Below are positions 34,289 through 44,050 of a stretch of DNA of 64,000 nt, in pieces. Each line of letters starts with the position of its first letter. The first letter of the stretch is position 1. The translations under genes were made by a program, and so were the position numbers. Location of the stretch: positions 248,001 through 312,000 of the forward strand of contig NZ_CP117268.1 of the NCBI RefSeq assembly GCF_007000325.2. The letters are read 5' to 3'. This stretch comes from Rhizobium rhododendri (GTDB lineage: Bacteria > Pseudomonadota > Alphaproteobacteria > Rhizobiales > Rhizobiaceae). The notes under the pieces were generated by a model, which saw only the letters and a list, made by a program, of their open reading frames with translations, searched no databases and was not told the DNA's origin.

Positions 34289-35989
34289 GTGGTAAATTTT
34301 CTTTCTTCAAATTCCAAGCAAGTGCTCGGCGCCCTTGATCTTTCATTTGCCGTCATCGAATTCGACATCAATGGAAAGATTCTGGCAGCCAACAAGAATT
34401 TCTGTGATCTGATGGGGTATGCGCCGTCGGAAATTATCGGGAAGCATCATCGGATCTTTCTCGACAAGGAGTATGCGGACTCTGCCGAATACGTCGCATT
34501 CTGGAAAAGGCTCCAGAACGGTATATTCGATTGCAGGGAATTCACGCGCCTCGCCAAGAACGGCAGCGAGGTTTACATTCGCGGAAACTACAACCCCATC
34601 AAGAACAGTCGCGGTAAAGTCCTGAAGATCGTAAAATTCGCCAACGATATTACCCAGACCAAGATCCACGAACTCGACAGCGCCGCGAAGATCACCGCAA
34701 TGTCTCGTGCGCAGGCAATGATCGAGTTCACGCCCGACGGAAAAATCCTTTCGGCGAACGCGAATTTCCTGAAGGCGCTCGGCTACACTCTCGAAGAGGT
34801 CGTCGGCAAACATCACCGGCTTTTCGTTTCTGCCGCCGAAGCCAATTCCGCCGAATATGCGGAGTTCTGGACGCGTCTGCGAGGCGGAGACTTTGTTGCG
34901 GACGAGTTTACCCGTGTCAGCAAGTCGGGACATCAGGTCTTTATTCAGGCGTCCTACAACCCGGTCTTCGATCTCAAGGGAAATGTGATCAAGGTGGTGA
35001 AATTCGCTACGGATGTCACCCAACGCGTTGAAAACGTCGAGAAGCTTGCCGATTGTCTGACGAAATTTGCGTCAGGCGACCTTTCGCAGCGGATCGACAC
35101 CCCCTTTATTTCCTCGCTGGAGAAGCTGCGGGCCGATTTCAACGCCGCCTCCGCAAAGCTGCGGGAAGCCATGAGAACCGTCGCAGAAAACGCAAAGGCG
35201 ATTTCTGCGGGATCCAACGAAATTCGCTCGTCCGCCGATGATCTGGCCAAGCGGACCGAACAGCAGGCGGCATCCGTAGAGCAGACGGCGGCAGCTCTCG
35301 AGGAGATCACCACGACCGTCAAGGATTCCAGCCGACGCGCAGAGGAAGCCGGACAGCTGGTTGCCCGTACAAAGGAACATGCGCACCATTCCGGCGCAGT
35401 TGTGCGCGAGGCAATCGGGGCGATGGACCAGATCGAGAACTCATCGCGGGCGATCTCCAATATCATTGGCGTCATTGATGAAATCGCGTTCCAGACCAAC
35501 CTTCTGGCCCTCAATGCCGGAGTGGAAGCGGCTCGAGCCGGCGAGGCGGGCAAGGGCTTTGCCGTCGTCGCACAAGAAGTGCGGGAATTGGCGCAACGCT
35601 CGGCAACGGCGGCCAAGGAAATCAAGGCATTGATTACAGCCTCCAGTGTCCAGGTTGGCAATGGCGTTGCGTTGGTCACCAAGGCCGGCGGCGCCTTGCA
35701 GGAAATCGCGCAGCATGTCGAAAACATCAATGCCGATATCTCGGCAATCGTCGATGCTTCCAGGGAACAGTCCACGGCCCTGATGGAGATAAATCGCGCC
35801 ATCAATACGGTCGATCAGGGCACGCAGCAGAATGCGGCAATGGTCGAGGAGCAGACGGCTGCAAGCCACAGCCTTGCCAGCGAAGCATCAGCACTCTTCA
35901 GCCTGCTCGACCAGTTCAGATTTGCCGACGCTGCCACGGCCAAGTCGCAGCTCTATCCCACGACTGCCGCTCTCCGAAAGGTGGCATGA
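34289..35989 (+). CDS. Soluble methyl-accepting chemotaxis protein with two PAS domains
   Basis: The 566-aa product starts at GTG 34289. It has no membrane segment. Two PAS domains are visible at about residues 15-125 (FEINGK-like strand, IIGKHHRIFLDKEYADSAEY) and 135-250 (FTPDGKILSANANFLKALGY, VVGKHHRLFVSAAEANSAEY). These repeats are similar enough to suggest duplication. The signalling domain has the conserved hairpin EIAFQTNLLALNAGVEAARA. PAS-PAS receptors of this type usually sense redox or energy state in the cytoplasm. It is divergent from a diguanylate cyclase gene. Confidence 0.92.
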   Translation: MVNFLSSNSKQVLGALDLSFAVIEFDINGKILAANKNFCDLMGYAPSEIIGKHHRIFLDKEYADSAEYVAFWKRLQNGIFDCREFTRLAKNGSEVYIRGNYNPIKNSRGKVLKIVKFANDITQTKIHELDSAAKITAMSRAQAMIEFTPDGKILSANANFLKALGYTLEEVVGKHHRLFVSAAEANSAEYAEFWTRLRGGDFVADEFTRVSKSGHQVFIQASYNPVFDLKGNVIKVVKFATDVTQRVENVEKLADCLTKFASGDLSQRIDTPFISSLEKLRADFNAASAKLREAMRTVAENAKAISAGSNEIRSSADDLAKRTEQQAASVEQTAAALEEITTTVKDSSRRAEEAGQLVARTKEHAHHSGAVVREAIGAMDQIENSSRAISNIIGVIDEIAFQTNLLALNAGVEAARAGEAGKGFAVVAQEVRELAQRSATAAKEIKALITASSVQVGNGVALVTKAGGALQEIAQHVENINADISAIVDASREQSTALMEINRAINTVDQGTQQNAAMVEEQTAASHSLASEASALFSLLDQFRFADAATAKSQLYPTTAALRKVA

Positions 35990-36388
35990 TCGCTTTCTGA
36001 AACATGCCCGAAAGGTCGGTGATCCGGCCTGCTGTCAGCCCGCTGCCAGGCATCTAGCGGACAAGGACACGGCTGCAAGGCCGTGTGCTCGGGCCTTGAA
36101 TGCCGGTGCTGGCGGCCTGCGATCTTTTGTTGGGATCCTGTTTTGTAAAGATTGTGCCCCAGTGCGCAAGTGTCCGGTTGGTCGGAGGCGGCGAAAGGGA
36201 GGTTGGCGACCCCTCCCGGCACCCCAATCGGACTATGCTGCCGGCAGCGTGATCATGCGCCTTTGTTGATCAGTTTCAGTTCCCAATGCCCGGCGGATTA
36301 ACCATTCGCTGGTTTCATTTGCGTAGATAGAACGCGTCATTTTGCTTCCTCGACTTGCAACTGGCGCTGGCGCCAGCAATCATGGGGA
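35990..36388. other. 399-bp intergenic region
   Basis: No gene is evident. A 7-bp inverted repeat ACACGGC (36067-36073) / GCCGTGT (36080-36086) may end the chemoreceptor transcript. A perfect 12-bp palindrome GCTGGCGCCAGC (36366-36377) lies just upstream of the ribosome site and ATG of the MalT-like regulator gene and could be an autoregulatory site (inference). Confidence 0.4.
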
Positions 36389-39064
36389 ATGACAATCGAC
36401 CGACCCTTGTTTCAGCCACCAGCGAGCAATTACGCAGACATTGTGCGTCGGGATATTCTGACGCAGTTGCAGCGTTCTGGATCGCGGCGGTTGACGACGA
36501 TCATTGCTCCGGCTGGCTACGGCAAGACGTCGCTTGCCGCACAGTGGTACCAACTCTTGAAAAGCGAGGGTGAGCGGCCGGTCTGGCTGACGCTTGATGC
36601 CGAAGATTGCGACGAGCGTCGGTTTCTACTGGCGTTGATGGATGCGCTTGCGCCGCTCTTGCCGGACGAAGGGCGGGGGCTCGATGCCAGCAGCATGGCC
36701 GTGCCCTCAGTCCTCTCGGTGTTCATCACGCGGCTGCGCCAAATCGAGATGCCGGTCACTGTGTTCGTCGACGACTATCATTTCGCCCAGACCGATACGA
36801 CGGAAGCACTTCTGGCAAGACTGCTTGCCGCAGCCGATCTCACCCATATCAGCTTCATTCTCATCTCCCGCAGCGCGCCCCGGTTTCCGCTGTCCGCACT
36901 GCGCCTCAACGGCGAACTCAGGCAGATCGGCGTTGCCGATCTCAGCTTTTCAGACTGCGAAGCGCAGGAATTCTTTGCGGGTCGCTCGACGCTGCTGACG
37001 AGCAGGCAGGTCGGCGAGTTGAACAAGCGGACCGAAGGATGGGTCGTCGCCCTGCAGATGGTCCGGGTCCTCGTCAACGATACCGCCGACAGTGCCGCGA
37101 TCCTCAATTCTTTCGATGGCAGCAATGCTGAGATGGGGCGATACCTGTCGGAGCAAGTGTTCTCCAGCTTGCCGGAAGACATCCAGCGGTTTCTGATCGA
37201 GACCGCCACGCTTCCGGTTATCGGCCGGACGCTTGTCGCCGCCGTTTGCGATCTGCCGGATGCCGTCGGGCTGTTCAATCGGCTAGGCACTTTTGCGCTG
37301 CCGATCGCCGTGCTCGATAGGCATGGAGCATGGATCCGGTATCATCCGGTGTTCAACGGTTTCCTCAAGGAGGAGGCTGCCCGGATCGGTATCGATCCAG
37401 GTCGAGTGCTGAGAAAGGCGGCACGGTGGTTCCAGGCATCTAACGACTGCGACGCGGCCGTCCGGCATGCAATGCTGGCGGGCGATATCGCGCTGGCGGC
37501 CGAGATCATCGAGGCTGCCGGCGGATGGCGGCGGGTGTATGCGACGACACGAGGCGGCGCACTTTTGTTTCAGGCGCTGATCGAAAAGGCTCCGTGCATC
37601 AATCTCTCGGCATTCCCACTGACGACGCTCGGGCTTTGCGTCATCAGCGCCAAGGCCGGACAGCTCGATACGGCCAATCACTACCTGACGCTGGCCGAGC
37701 GCTCCTGTGGTGAAGGGGAATTGTCCCGCGACTTGCGGGTCGTCCGGGTGCTTCTTTCGCTCTACACCGACCGGTGGGCAAGTGCTGGCGATCTATCGGC
37801 TCTGGAAGCGGATCTGTCGCAGGCTAGCGACATGGAGCTTATCCATCGCGCCCTGGCCTTGAACATGCTGTCCTACAATTTCCTGATCCGGACCGAGCTC
37901 GATCGAGCCTTGCATTACGGGCAACTCGCGCTTCGGGCTTTCCGCGATGGCGGCGCCGATTTCGGGGCGATGCACCTCTACACGCATATCGGTCAGGCGT
38001 CGTTTTTCAGCGGAGACATCATAGGCGCCGCCGAAGCCTATCGTAACCTCATCGTCGAGGCGCAGACGCATATTGGCAAGGGAAGCGATCTCGATGCCGT
38101 CGGGCAGGTGCTGGAAAGCGAAATACTCTCCATGCGCGGCGAGCGGCAGGCCGCGTCATCGGCGCTATCCTGGGCTCTGCCGCATCTCGAGCGCCACGAC
38201 ACCTGGTTCGACCTGCTCGCCGCTGGTTTCATGGCGCAGCAGCGCGTGCACCGGCTGAACGGTCACATCATTGCGGCCCACGCCGCCATGGACAGCGCTC
38301 GCGCGGTGGCTGCCCGTCGTGGCTTTGACCGCTTGACGCGGCTGATCGACGGCGAGCGTGTCACTCTGCTGATCGCCTCAGGCCACGTCGACGAAGCAGC
38401 CCGATTTGCCGAGGTCCAGGGAATGAGCCGGCAAAGCGCTGCCACCGATAGTTTCAACATGTTCGCCTACCATCTGCGGGGAGCCGTGCCGGCGTTATTA
38501 TGGACCCGTATCGATGCGGCGCGCGGCGAAATCGCGGCAGCGCGCGCAGGGTTTCAGCGGCTGATGGCCCAGCAGCCAGCAAAGCCGCACATCCCCCGCC
38601 GTATCGAGCTCGGCTTTCTCGATATCCGCCTCCTGCTTGCCGAAGACAAGCCGCACGAGGCAGCGGCGAAACTATCGGACATGCTGCTGTCGCTGCCGGT
38701 CTTCGACTACCGCGCCATACTTCTGGTGGAAGGTGCGGAATTCGCCGAGCAGCTGGTTGGCCTTGCGGCGTCAATGGACGTGCCCGACGTCGTGTCGCAA
38801 CGACTTGCCGACGCTCTGAAACTCGAGCCCGAATTCGATCCGCCGGTAGAGGAGGTGGCTGTCATTGCCAAGGTCGAGCCGGGCGGACTGACGGAACGTG
38901 AGCGCGGCGTCATGCAGCTACTCAGCGAAGGCCTGAGCAACAAGGAAATCGGCCGACAGCTGAGCCTCAGCGACAACACGGTCAAATTCCACCTGCGCAA
39001 CATCTTCGCCAAGCTCAATGTCACGACACGCACCGCTGCCGTGATGGCGATCAGGCACCGCTGA
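36389..39064 (+). CDS. MalT-like LuxR-family ATP-dependent transcriptional activator
   Basis: The 891-aa product matches MalT-type regulators (about 900 aa). A STAND-type ATPase has Walker A APAGYGKTS at residues 40-48 and Walker B-like VTVFVDDYHFAQTD. A long TPR-like helical region follows. The C-terminal LuxR helix-turn-helix is LTERERGVMQLLSEGLSNKE followed by DNTVKFHLRNIFAKL. The TPR region normally binds an inducer. A strong hairpin and the hydantoinase operon follow on the same strand, so it may regulate that operon (inference from position). Confidence 0.92.
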   Translation: MTIDRPLFQPPASNYADIVRRDILTQLQRSGSRRLTTIIAPAGYGKTSLAAQWYQLLKSEGERPVWLTLDAEDCDERRFLLALMDALAPLLPDEGRGLDASSMAVPSVLSVFITRLRQIEMPVTVFVDDYHFAQTDTTEALLARLLAAADLTHISFILISRSAPRFPLSALRLNGELRQIGVADLSFSDCEAQEFFAGRSTLLTSRQVGELNKRTEGWVVALQMVRVLVNDTADSAAILNSFDGSNAEMGRYLSEQVFSSLPEDIQRFLIETATLPVIGRTLVAAVCDLPDAVGLFNRLGTFALPIAVLDRHGAWIRYHPVFNGFLKEEAARIGIDPGRVLRKAARWFQASNDCDAAVRHAMLAGDIALAAEIIEAAGGWRRVYATTRGGALLFQALIEKAPCINLSAFPLTTLGLCVISAKAGQLDTANHYLTLAERSCGEGELSRDLRVVRVLLSLYTDRWASAGDLSALEADLSQASDMELIHRALALNMLSYNFLIRTELDRALHYGQLALRAFRDGGADFGAMHLYTHIGQASFFSGDIIGAAEAYRNLIVEAQTHIGKGSDLDAVGQVLESEILSMRGERQAASSALSWALPHLERHDTWFDLLAAGFMAQQRVHRLNGHIIAAHAAMDSARAVAARRGFDRLTRLIDGERVTLLIASGHVDEAARFAEVQGMSRQSAATDSFNMFAYHLRGAVPALLWTRIDAARGEIAAARAGFQRLMAQQPAKPHIPRRIELGFLDIRLLLAEDKPHEAAAKLSDMLLSLPVFDYRAILLVEGAEFAEQLVGLAASMDVPDVVSQRLADALKLEPEFDPPVEEVAVIAKVEPGGLTERERGVMQLLSEGLSNKEIGRQLSLSDNTVKFHLRNIFAKLNVTTRTAAVMAIRHR

Positions 39065-39069
39065 CCTAT

Positions 39070-39110
39070 CCATATGGGTGGGGTGCCGCGAAGGCAGCCC
39101 ACCCATATGG
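39070..39110 (+). terminator. Strong inverted repeat between the MalT-like gene and the hydantoinase operon
   Basis: CCATATGGGTGGG (39070-39082) pairs perfectly with CCCACCCATATGG (39098-39110). A G/G mismatch is followed by an inner TGCC/GGCA stem around GCGAA. It begins 6 bp after the stop codon. There is no T-run downstream, so it could be a terminator, a bidirectional stem or an operator of the operon at 39174. Confidence 0.6.
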
Positions 39111-39173
39111 CAGGCTACCCGCAATGCGCGAGGTCGCTTAATCTGCCCTCAATATGAATGATGAGGGTAGAAA

Positions 39174-40868
39174 ATGACCCCAGGGAACATGACTGTCGAT
39201 CCCGTTACTCAGGAGATCATCGAAGGTAAGCTTATGGCGACCGTCGACGAGATGGGGATCGTCATGGCGCGCACGAGCATGAGCCCCGTGATCTACGAGG
39301 TGCTGGATTTTGCCTGCGGCCTGCTGACGGCTGAGGGGGAACTCGTTGCCCAGATGAATGGCATCACCCTATTTACCGGCACGTTTGGCGTCCAGGTAAA
39401 GGCGCTGATCGGTAGATTTGACGGCAATCTTGTCGATGGCGATATCCTGCTTTCGAACGACCCCTACGCCGGCGGCACGCACGCTTGCGACTTTGCCATC
39501 GTCAAGCCGCTGTTCGCCGATGGTACGATCGTCGCCTATGCGATCAACGTCGCCCACTATCTCGACGTCGGTGGATCGGTGCCCGGCAGCCTTGCGCCGG
39601 ATGCCACCTCGGTCTTTCAGGAAGGCCTGCGGCTGCCCGGCGTTAAGGTAGTGCGCTCGGACGTGTTTTCCGACGAAATCCTCCACATCATCAGTGAAAA
39701 CGTCCGCCTGCCCGAGATCGCGCTTGGTGACCTCAATGCGCAGGTCGCGACGGTGCGTGTGGCGGCGCGGCGGATGATGGAGCTATCGGCGAAATACGGC
39801 TCCGAAACGGTTCGTGCTGCGTTCACCAGTTTGCTCGATGCCAGCGAAAAGCGCAGCCGGGCTGCCATCTCCCTCATCCCCGACGGCTGTTACGAGGCAA
39901 CCGATATCATCGATGGCGACGGCGTCAGTTCGGCGCCTATTTTCGTCAAAGTTGCCGTGACGATTTCCGGGGACAGCATTACAGCCGATTTCACCGGGTG
40001 TCCGCCGGCCGTGGCCGGACCTATCAACTGTGCACGCGGCGCGCTGCAGTCCGCAGTCAAGACCATCGTCAAGGCAATGGTCGGGCCGCAGGAGCCCTCC
40101 AACGAAGGCTGGTTCCGGCCGCTGACGGTGATCGCGCCGTCCGGTACGCTGTTTACGGCTGAAAAACCCTCGCCGACGGGTTGGTACTACGAGGGATCGG
40201 TGCATGCATCGGAGCTGGTCTGGAAGGCGCTCGCCGCCCTGGTGCCGTCGCGATTTTCCGCCGGTTCCTATTCCAGCCTTTGCGTCGTCTATATTTCCGG
40301 CAGGGATGCCAACGGGCAACCGTTTATCCATATCGAGCCGCATCACGGCGGCTGGGGTGCCAGTGAGCATCGAGATGGCGCCAATGCTGTCATCGCACTC
40401 ACCGACGGCGACACCTACAACTATTCTGTCGAGCTGATCGAAGCCCGTTTCCCGTTGCGCGTCAAACGCTATGCCTTGAACGTCGAGGGTGGAACCGGCG
40501 AGGGGCGCCGACGCGGCGGCTTCGGCATCGTGCGTGAGTACGAGATCTTGAGCGGCGGTGCATCGGCCTACGGCAGCTTCGGACGCACCAGCACCCTTCC
40601 ATGGGGCATGGATGGCGGCGGAAGCGGCACTGCGAATGTGCTGCAGATTGCGCCGGCAGATCGAGGTGCGCCGCAATCGCATGGCCGCGTCGCCCATATC
40701 GATCTTGCGACCGGCGACATCCTGCGGGTTGTCACCGGCGGCGGCGGCGGATGGGGAGACGCGCGCGACCGCGAAACCTTCAAGATCGAACAGGATCTGC
40801 AGGACGGATTTTTGACGGAGGCCGACGCGTCCAGGCTTTACGGATACAAGAGAAGGATTGCGGGATGA
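39174..40868 (+). CDS. hyuB: Hydantoinase/oxoprolinase subunit B
   Basis: The 564-aa product matches the HyuB family (N-methylhydantoinase B / 5-oxoprolinase beta-like). Characteristic segments are DPVTQEIIEGKLMATVDEMG at the start, LLSNDPYAGGTHACDFAIVK, and the glycine-rich C-terminus GGGGGWGDARDRETFKIEQD. HyuB works with HyuA (encoded next, 4-bp overlap) in ATP-dependent opening of hydantoin, oxoproline or related cyclic amides. The start at ATG 39174 or 39189 cannot be distinguished firmly. The substrate is not evident from the sequence. Confidence 0.92.
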   Translation: MTPGNMTVDPVTQEIIEGKLMATVDEMGIVMARTSMSPVIYEVLDFACGLLTAEGELVAQMNGITLFTGTFGVQVKALIGRFDGNLVDGDILLSNDPYAGGTHACDFAIVKPLFADGTIVAYAINVAHYLDVGGSVPGSLAPDATSVFQEGLRLPGVKVVRSDVFSDEILHIISENVRLPEIALGDLNAQVATVRVAARRMMELSAKYGSETVRAAFTSLLDASEKRSRAAISLIPDGCYEATDIIDGDGVSSAPIFVKVAVTISGDSITADFTGCPPAVAGPINCARGALQSAVKTIVKAMVGPQEPSNEGWFRPLTVIAPSGTLFTAEKPSPTGWYYEGSVHASELVWKALAALVPSRFSAGSYSSLCVVYISGRDANGQPFIHIEPHHGGWGASEHRDGANAVIALTDGDTYNYSVELIEARFPLRVKRYALNVEGGTGEGRRRGGFGIVREYEILSGGASAYGSFGRTSTLPWGMDGGGSGTANVLQIAPADRGAPQSHGRVAHIDLATGDILRVVTGGGGGWGDARDRETFKIEQDLQDGFLTEADASRLYGYKRRIAG

Positions 40869-42922
40869 TCAGACTTGCAACGGATGTGGGGGGCACGTTC
40901 ACGGACCTCGTCGGCTATGACGAGCAGAGTGGCGAATTGTTCACCGCCAAGAGCCTGACGACTGTCGACGACCAGTCGATCGGCGTACTCGACGCCATCG
41001 CTGCTGCCGAAGCGAAAGACGGGTTGCGCACGCGGGACGTGACATTTTTTGCCCATGGCGGCACGACGGTCATCAATGCCATCACCGAGAGAAAGGGCGT
41101 GCGTACTGCGCTGGTGACCACTGCCGGCTTCCGCGACGTTCTGGAAATCGGCCGCGGCAACCGGCCCGATCTCTATAACCTCCAGTTTCACAGCCCCGAG
41201 CCATTCGTCCCCCGGCATCTCCGTTTCGAGGTTCGGGAACGCCTTGATGCTTCCGGCAAGGTGCTCATGCCGCTGGAATGCGACGACCTGCGGCCGATCA
41301 TCGCGAAATGCCTTGAAGAGGATGTCGATGCTGTCGCCATTCTCTTTCTCCACAGCTACGCGAACCCCGAGCACGAGATCCTGTGTGCCGATATTCTGGC
41401 CGATGCGCTGCCATTTACGACCATCTGTGCGAGCCATGAGGTCTCGCGGCAGTGGCGGGAGTACGAGCGCTCGAACACAGTCGTGCTGAATGCCTATGTG
41501 CAGCCAATCATTCGCAACTACTTTGCCCAGCTGGAAAGCTCTCTGACGGGTCGTAACCTGACCTGCCCCTATTACGCGATGCAATCGAACGGCGGGATCT
41601 CGACGTTCGACCAGGCCGTCAACAGCCCGCTGACTTTGGTGGAGTCGGGACCGGCGGGCGGTGTCGCCGGTGCGGCACGTATTGGTACCGCCATCGGCGA
41701 AAGTGAGGTTCTGTCGCTGGACGTCGGGGGCACGACGGCAAAATGCTCGCTGATCCACGATGGCCGCCCGACCCTGAATGTCGAATACAAACTGGAACAT
41801 ACACGGATCGCGCCCGGCCATGCCATCCAGGTCCCGGTCGTCGATATCGTCGAAATCGGCTCCGGCGGTGGCTCAATTGCGCGCATCGACGATCGCGGCG
41901 CGCTAATCGTGGGTCCGCAAAGTGCCGGCTCGACACCGGGTCCAGCCTGCTACGGGCGCGGCGGCACTCAACCGACATTGTCCGATGCCATCCTCGCCAT
42001 AGGCATCTTCGATCCCGCAACATTTGCCGGCGGCAGCATGCATCTGGACAAACGGAAGGCGGACGAAGCGATCGCGACTGTGGCTGGGCCGCTGGGGCTG
42101 AGCATCGAGGATGCAGCACTGGCGATCATCGATATTGCCCATGCGAGCATGATCAATGCCCTCAAGCTGGTGACCGTCCAGCGCGGTCACGATCCGCGCG
42201 ACGCCGTCTTTGTTGTCAGCGGCGGTGCCGGACCTGCGCTCGCGACCCGTCTCGGCCGCGATCTCAGCGTCAAGGCGACGATCATCCCGCCGCATCCCGG
42301 GATCTTTTCCGCATGGGGCATGCTGGCGGCAGAACCTCGGGCGGATTTTCGCGGCACTTGGTTCGCGCAGTTGTCGGCAGGCGCTCTGGCAGAGCTGGCG
42401 CCACGGTTCGAGAGCCTGGAGAGGGAGGCCATTGCCTACTTCGCCAAGGGCCAGGAGGCCAATATCAGGTTCACCTATCAGCTCGAAGCGCGGTATCGCG
42501 GACAGGAGCATGGCGTCTATGTGCAATTCCAGCGCGAAGACAACGTCGACAGCCTTGCGGAACGCTTCCATGCGGCGCATGAACGATCTTATTCATTCAG
42601 GCTCGCGGATGCGGCTATCGAGATTACGACACTGCACCTCGAAGCGGTCCTGAACGGAACGGTCATCGCCTTGCCGAAGATAAAGTCGGCCGTCGAGCGC
42701 GTCGCGCCCGGCGGACAGAGAAATGTCTATTTTGGCGGTCCGAAGGGATGGATCCGTTGCCCCGTCTATGCGCGTGACAAGCTCTGCGGCGGCCAGCAGA
42801 TCGAAGGGCCGGCTATCGTGGAGGAGGCGACGGCAACGACCTTGATCCAGGAAAATCAGACATTGAACGTCACGGATAATGGTATTCTGATTGTTCGCGA
42901 AACCAGCGCCAAGGCAGGGTAA
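40865..42922 (+). CDS. hyuA: Hydantoinase/oxoprolinase subunit A
   Basis: Start ATG 40865 overlaps the hyuB stop (ATGA) and gives 685 aa, the usual HyuA length. It begins MIRLATDVGGTFTDLVGYDE, the ASKHA-type phosphate-binding loop of the family. A second nucleotide motif is visible in VLSLDVGGTTAKCSLIHDGR, and the segment EIGSGGGSIARID is typical. With HyuB it hydrolyses a cyclic amide with ATP. The downstream polyamine-type ABC importer likely brings in the substrate, which would then be a nitrogenous compound (inference). Confidence 0.93.
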   Translation: MIRLATDVGGTFTDLVGYDEQSGELFTAKSLTTVDDQSIGVLDAIAAAEAKDGLRTRDVTFFAHGGTTVINAITERKGVRTALVTTAGFRDVLEIGRGNRPDLYNLQFHSPEPFVPRHLRFEVRERLDASGKVLMPLECDDLRPIIAKCLEEDVDAVAILFLHSYANPEHEILCADILADALPFTTICASHEVSRQWREYERSNTVVLNAYVQPIIRNYFAQLESSLTGRNLTCPYYAMQSNGGISTFDQAVNSPLTLVESGPAGGVAGAARIGTAIGESEVLSLDVGGTTAKCSLIHDGRPTLNVEYKLEHTRIAPGHAIQVPVVDIVEIGSGGGSIARIDDRGALIVGPQSAGSTPGPACYGRGGTQPTLSDAILAIGIFDPATFAGGSMHLDKRKADEAIATVAGPLGLSIEDAALAIIDIAHASMINALKLVTVQRGHDPRDAVFVVSGGAGPALATRLGRDLSVKATIIPPHPGIFSAWGMLAAEPRADFRGTWFAQLSAGALAELAPRFESLEREAIAYFAKGQEANIRFTYQLEARYRGQEHGVYVQFQREDNVDSLAERFHAAHERSYSFRLADAAIEITTLHLEAVLNGTVIALPKIKSAVERVAPGGQRNVYFGGPKGWIRCPVYARDKLCGGQQIEGPAIVEEATATTLIQENQTLNVTDNGILIVRETSAKAG

Positions 42923-42924
42923 AG

Positions 42925-43983
42925 ATGGCGATATCCATCCAGATCGATCATGTCAGCAGGGAGTATGGACCTGTCAGGGCACTAGACGACGTGACGCTCG
43001 AGATCAAGGCGGGTGAATTCTTCACGCTGCTTGGATCCTCCGGATGCGGGAAAAGCTCGCTCTTGAAGCTGATCGGCGGCTTTGACCGCCAGACCTCGGG
43101 TCGTATTGCGTTCGACGGCAAGGATGTCGGCGATGTTCCGGCCAATCGCCGGCCGGTCAATACGGTCTTCCAGAACCTGGCATTGTTTCCGCATATGAGC
43201 GTTGCCCAGAATATCGGTTACGGGCTTCGTCTGAAGGGGATGTCCAATGCCGCACTTCAGGCAAAAGTAGACGATGCGCTGGATCTTGTCGAACTCTCCG
43301 GCTTCGGCCCACGCGACGTCAATCTGCTCTCCGGCGGCCAGCGGCAACGGGTGGCGCTCGCCCGCGCCCTGGTCATGGAGCCGGGGATCCTGCTTCTGGA
43401 CGAACCCCTGACTGGGCTGGACGAACGCTTGCGCCAGCAGATGCGCGACGAATTCGGACGCTTGCACAAGCGCACCGGCGCAACCTTCATTCTGGTCACA
43501 CATAATCAGGATGAGGCCCTCAGCCTCTCTGATCGCATGGCGGTCATGCATCGCGGCCGCATAGAGCAGGTCGACGTGCCGGCGCGGTTTTTCGAGGCGC
43601 CCGCCAATGCCTTCGTCGCCCGCTTTGTCGGCATCGACACGGTCCTGCGGCCGGAGGCGGTGATGTCGGCGGGCGATCATGCGCAGGCGTCTATCGCCGG
43701 TCAGATGATGCCCGTGCGCATGGCCGGACCTTTGGACACAACTGCAAGCGTCGTTGCCATCCGGCCGGACCGGTTGTTTGTGGCGCCGTCGGGCGCGTCC
43801 CCGTCGCTGCGGCTCACCGTGGTCGGCACGACATTCAGGGGACTGCACCGCGATCTGAAACTCGCCTTTGCCGATGGGCAGACGCTGATGATTGCGATTG
43901 ATGCTGATCGTGCGGATCTCGCGATCGGGCAGGAGGTTTCGGTCGGCCTGAAGCCCGATGCTGCCGTTCTGATTGCAAGTTAG
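42925..43983 (+). CDS. Spermidine/putrescine-type (PotA-like) ABC transporter ATP-binding protein
   Basis: The 352-aa product starts 2 bp after the hyuA stop. Walker A is LGSSGCGKSS, the signature LLSGGQRQRVALARAL, Walker B GILLLDEPLTG, and a switch histidine lies in ILVTHNQDEAL. The C-terminal part (from about residue 245) is a TOBE-type regulatory domain. It energises the importer formed with the next three genes. Its close coupling to hyuBA makes a hydantoin or other nitrogen heterocycle the probable cargo. Confidence 0.92.
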   Translation: MAISIQIDHVSREYGPVRALDDVTLEIKAGEFFTLLGSSGCGKSSLLKLIGGFDRQTSGRIAFDGKDVGDVPANRRPVNTVFQNLALFPHMSVAQNIGYGLRLKGMSNAALQAKVDDALDLVELSGFGPRDVNLLSGGQRQRVALARALVMEPGILLLDEPLTGLDERLRQQMRDEFGRLHKRTGATFILVTHNQDEALSLSDRMAVMHRGRIEQVDVPARFFEAPANAFVARFVGIDTVLRPEAVMSAGDHAQASIAGQMMPVRMAGPLDTTASVVAIRPDRLFVAPSGASPSLRLTVVGTTFRGLHRDLKLAFADGQTLMIAIDADRADLAIGQEVSVGLKPDAAVLIAS

Positions 43984-44050
43984 AGACTGCCGCCTGACGG
44001 TTTCGCAGGCTGCTCGAGCAATGCATGCCAACAAAAAAAGGGGAATGACA

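Noticed and set aside
43973..44050. Upstream extension of the Tat-signal binding protein
   Set aside because: It overlaps the ATPase gene end and lies before the ribosome site; the twin-arginine signal is correctly placed with the start at 44051.
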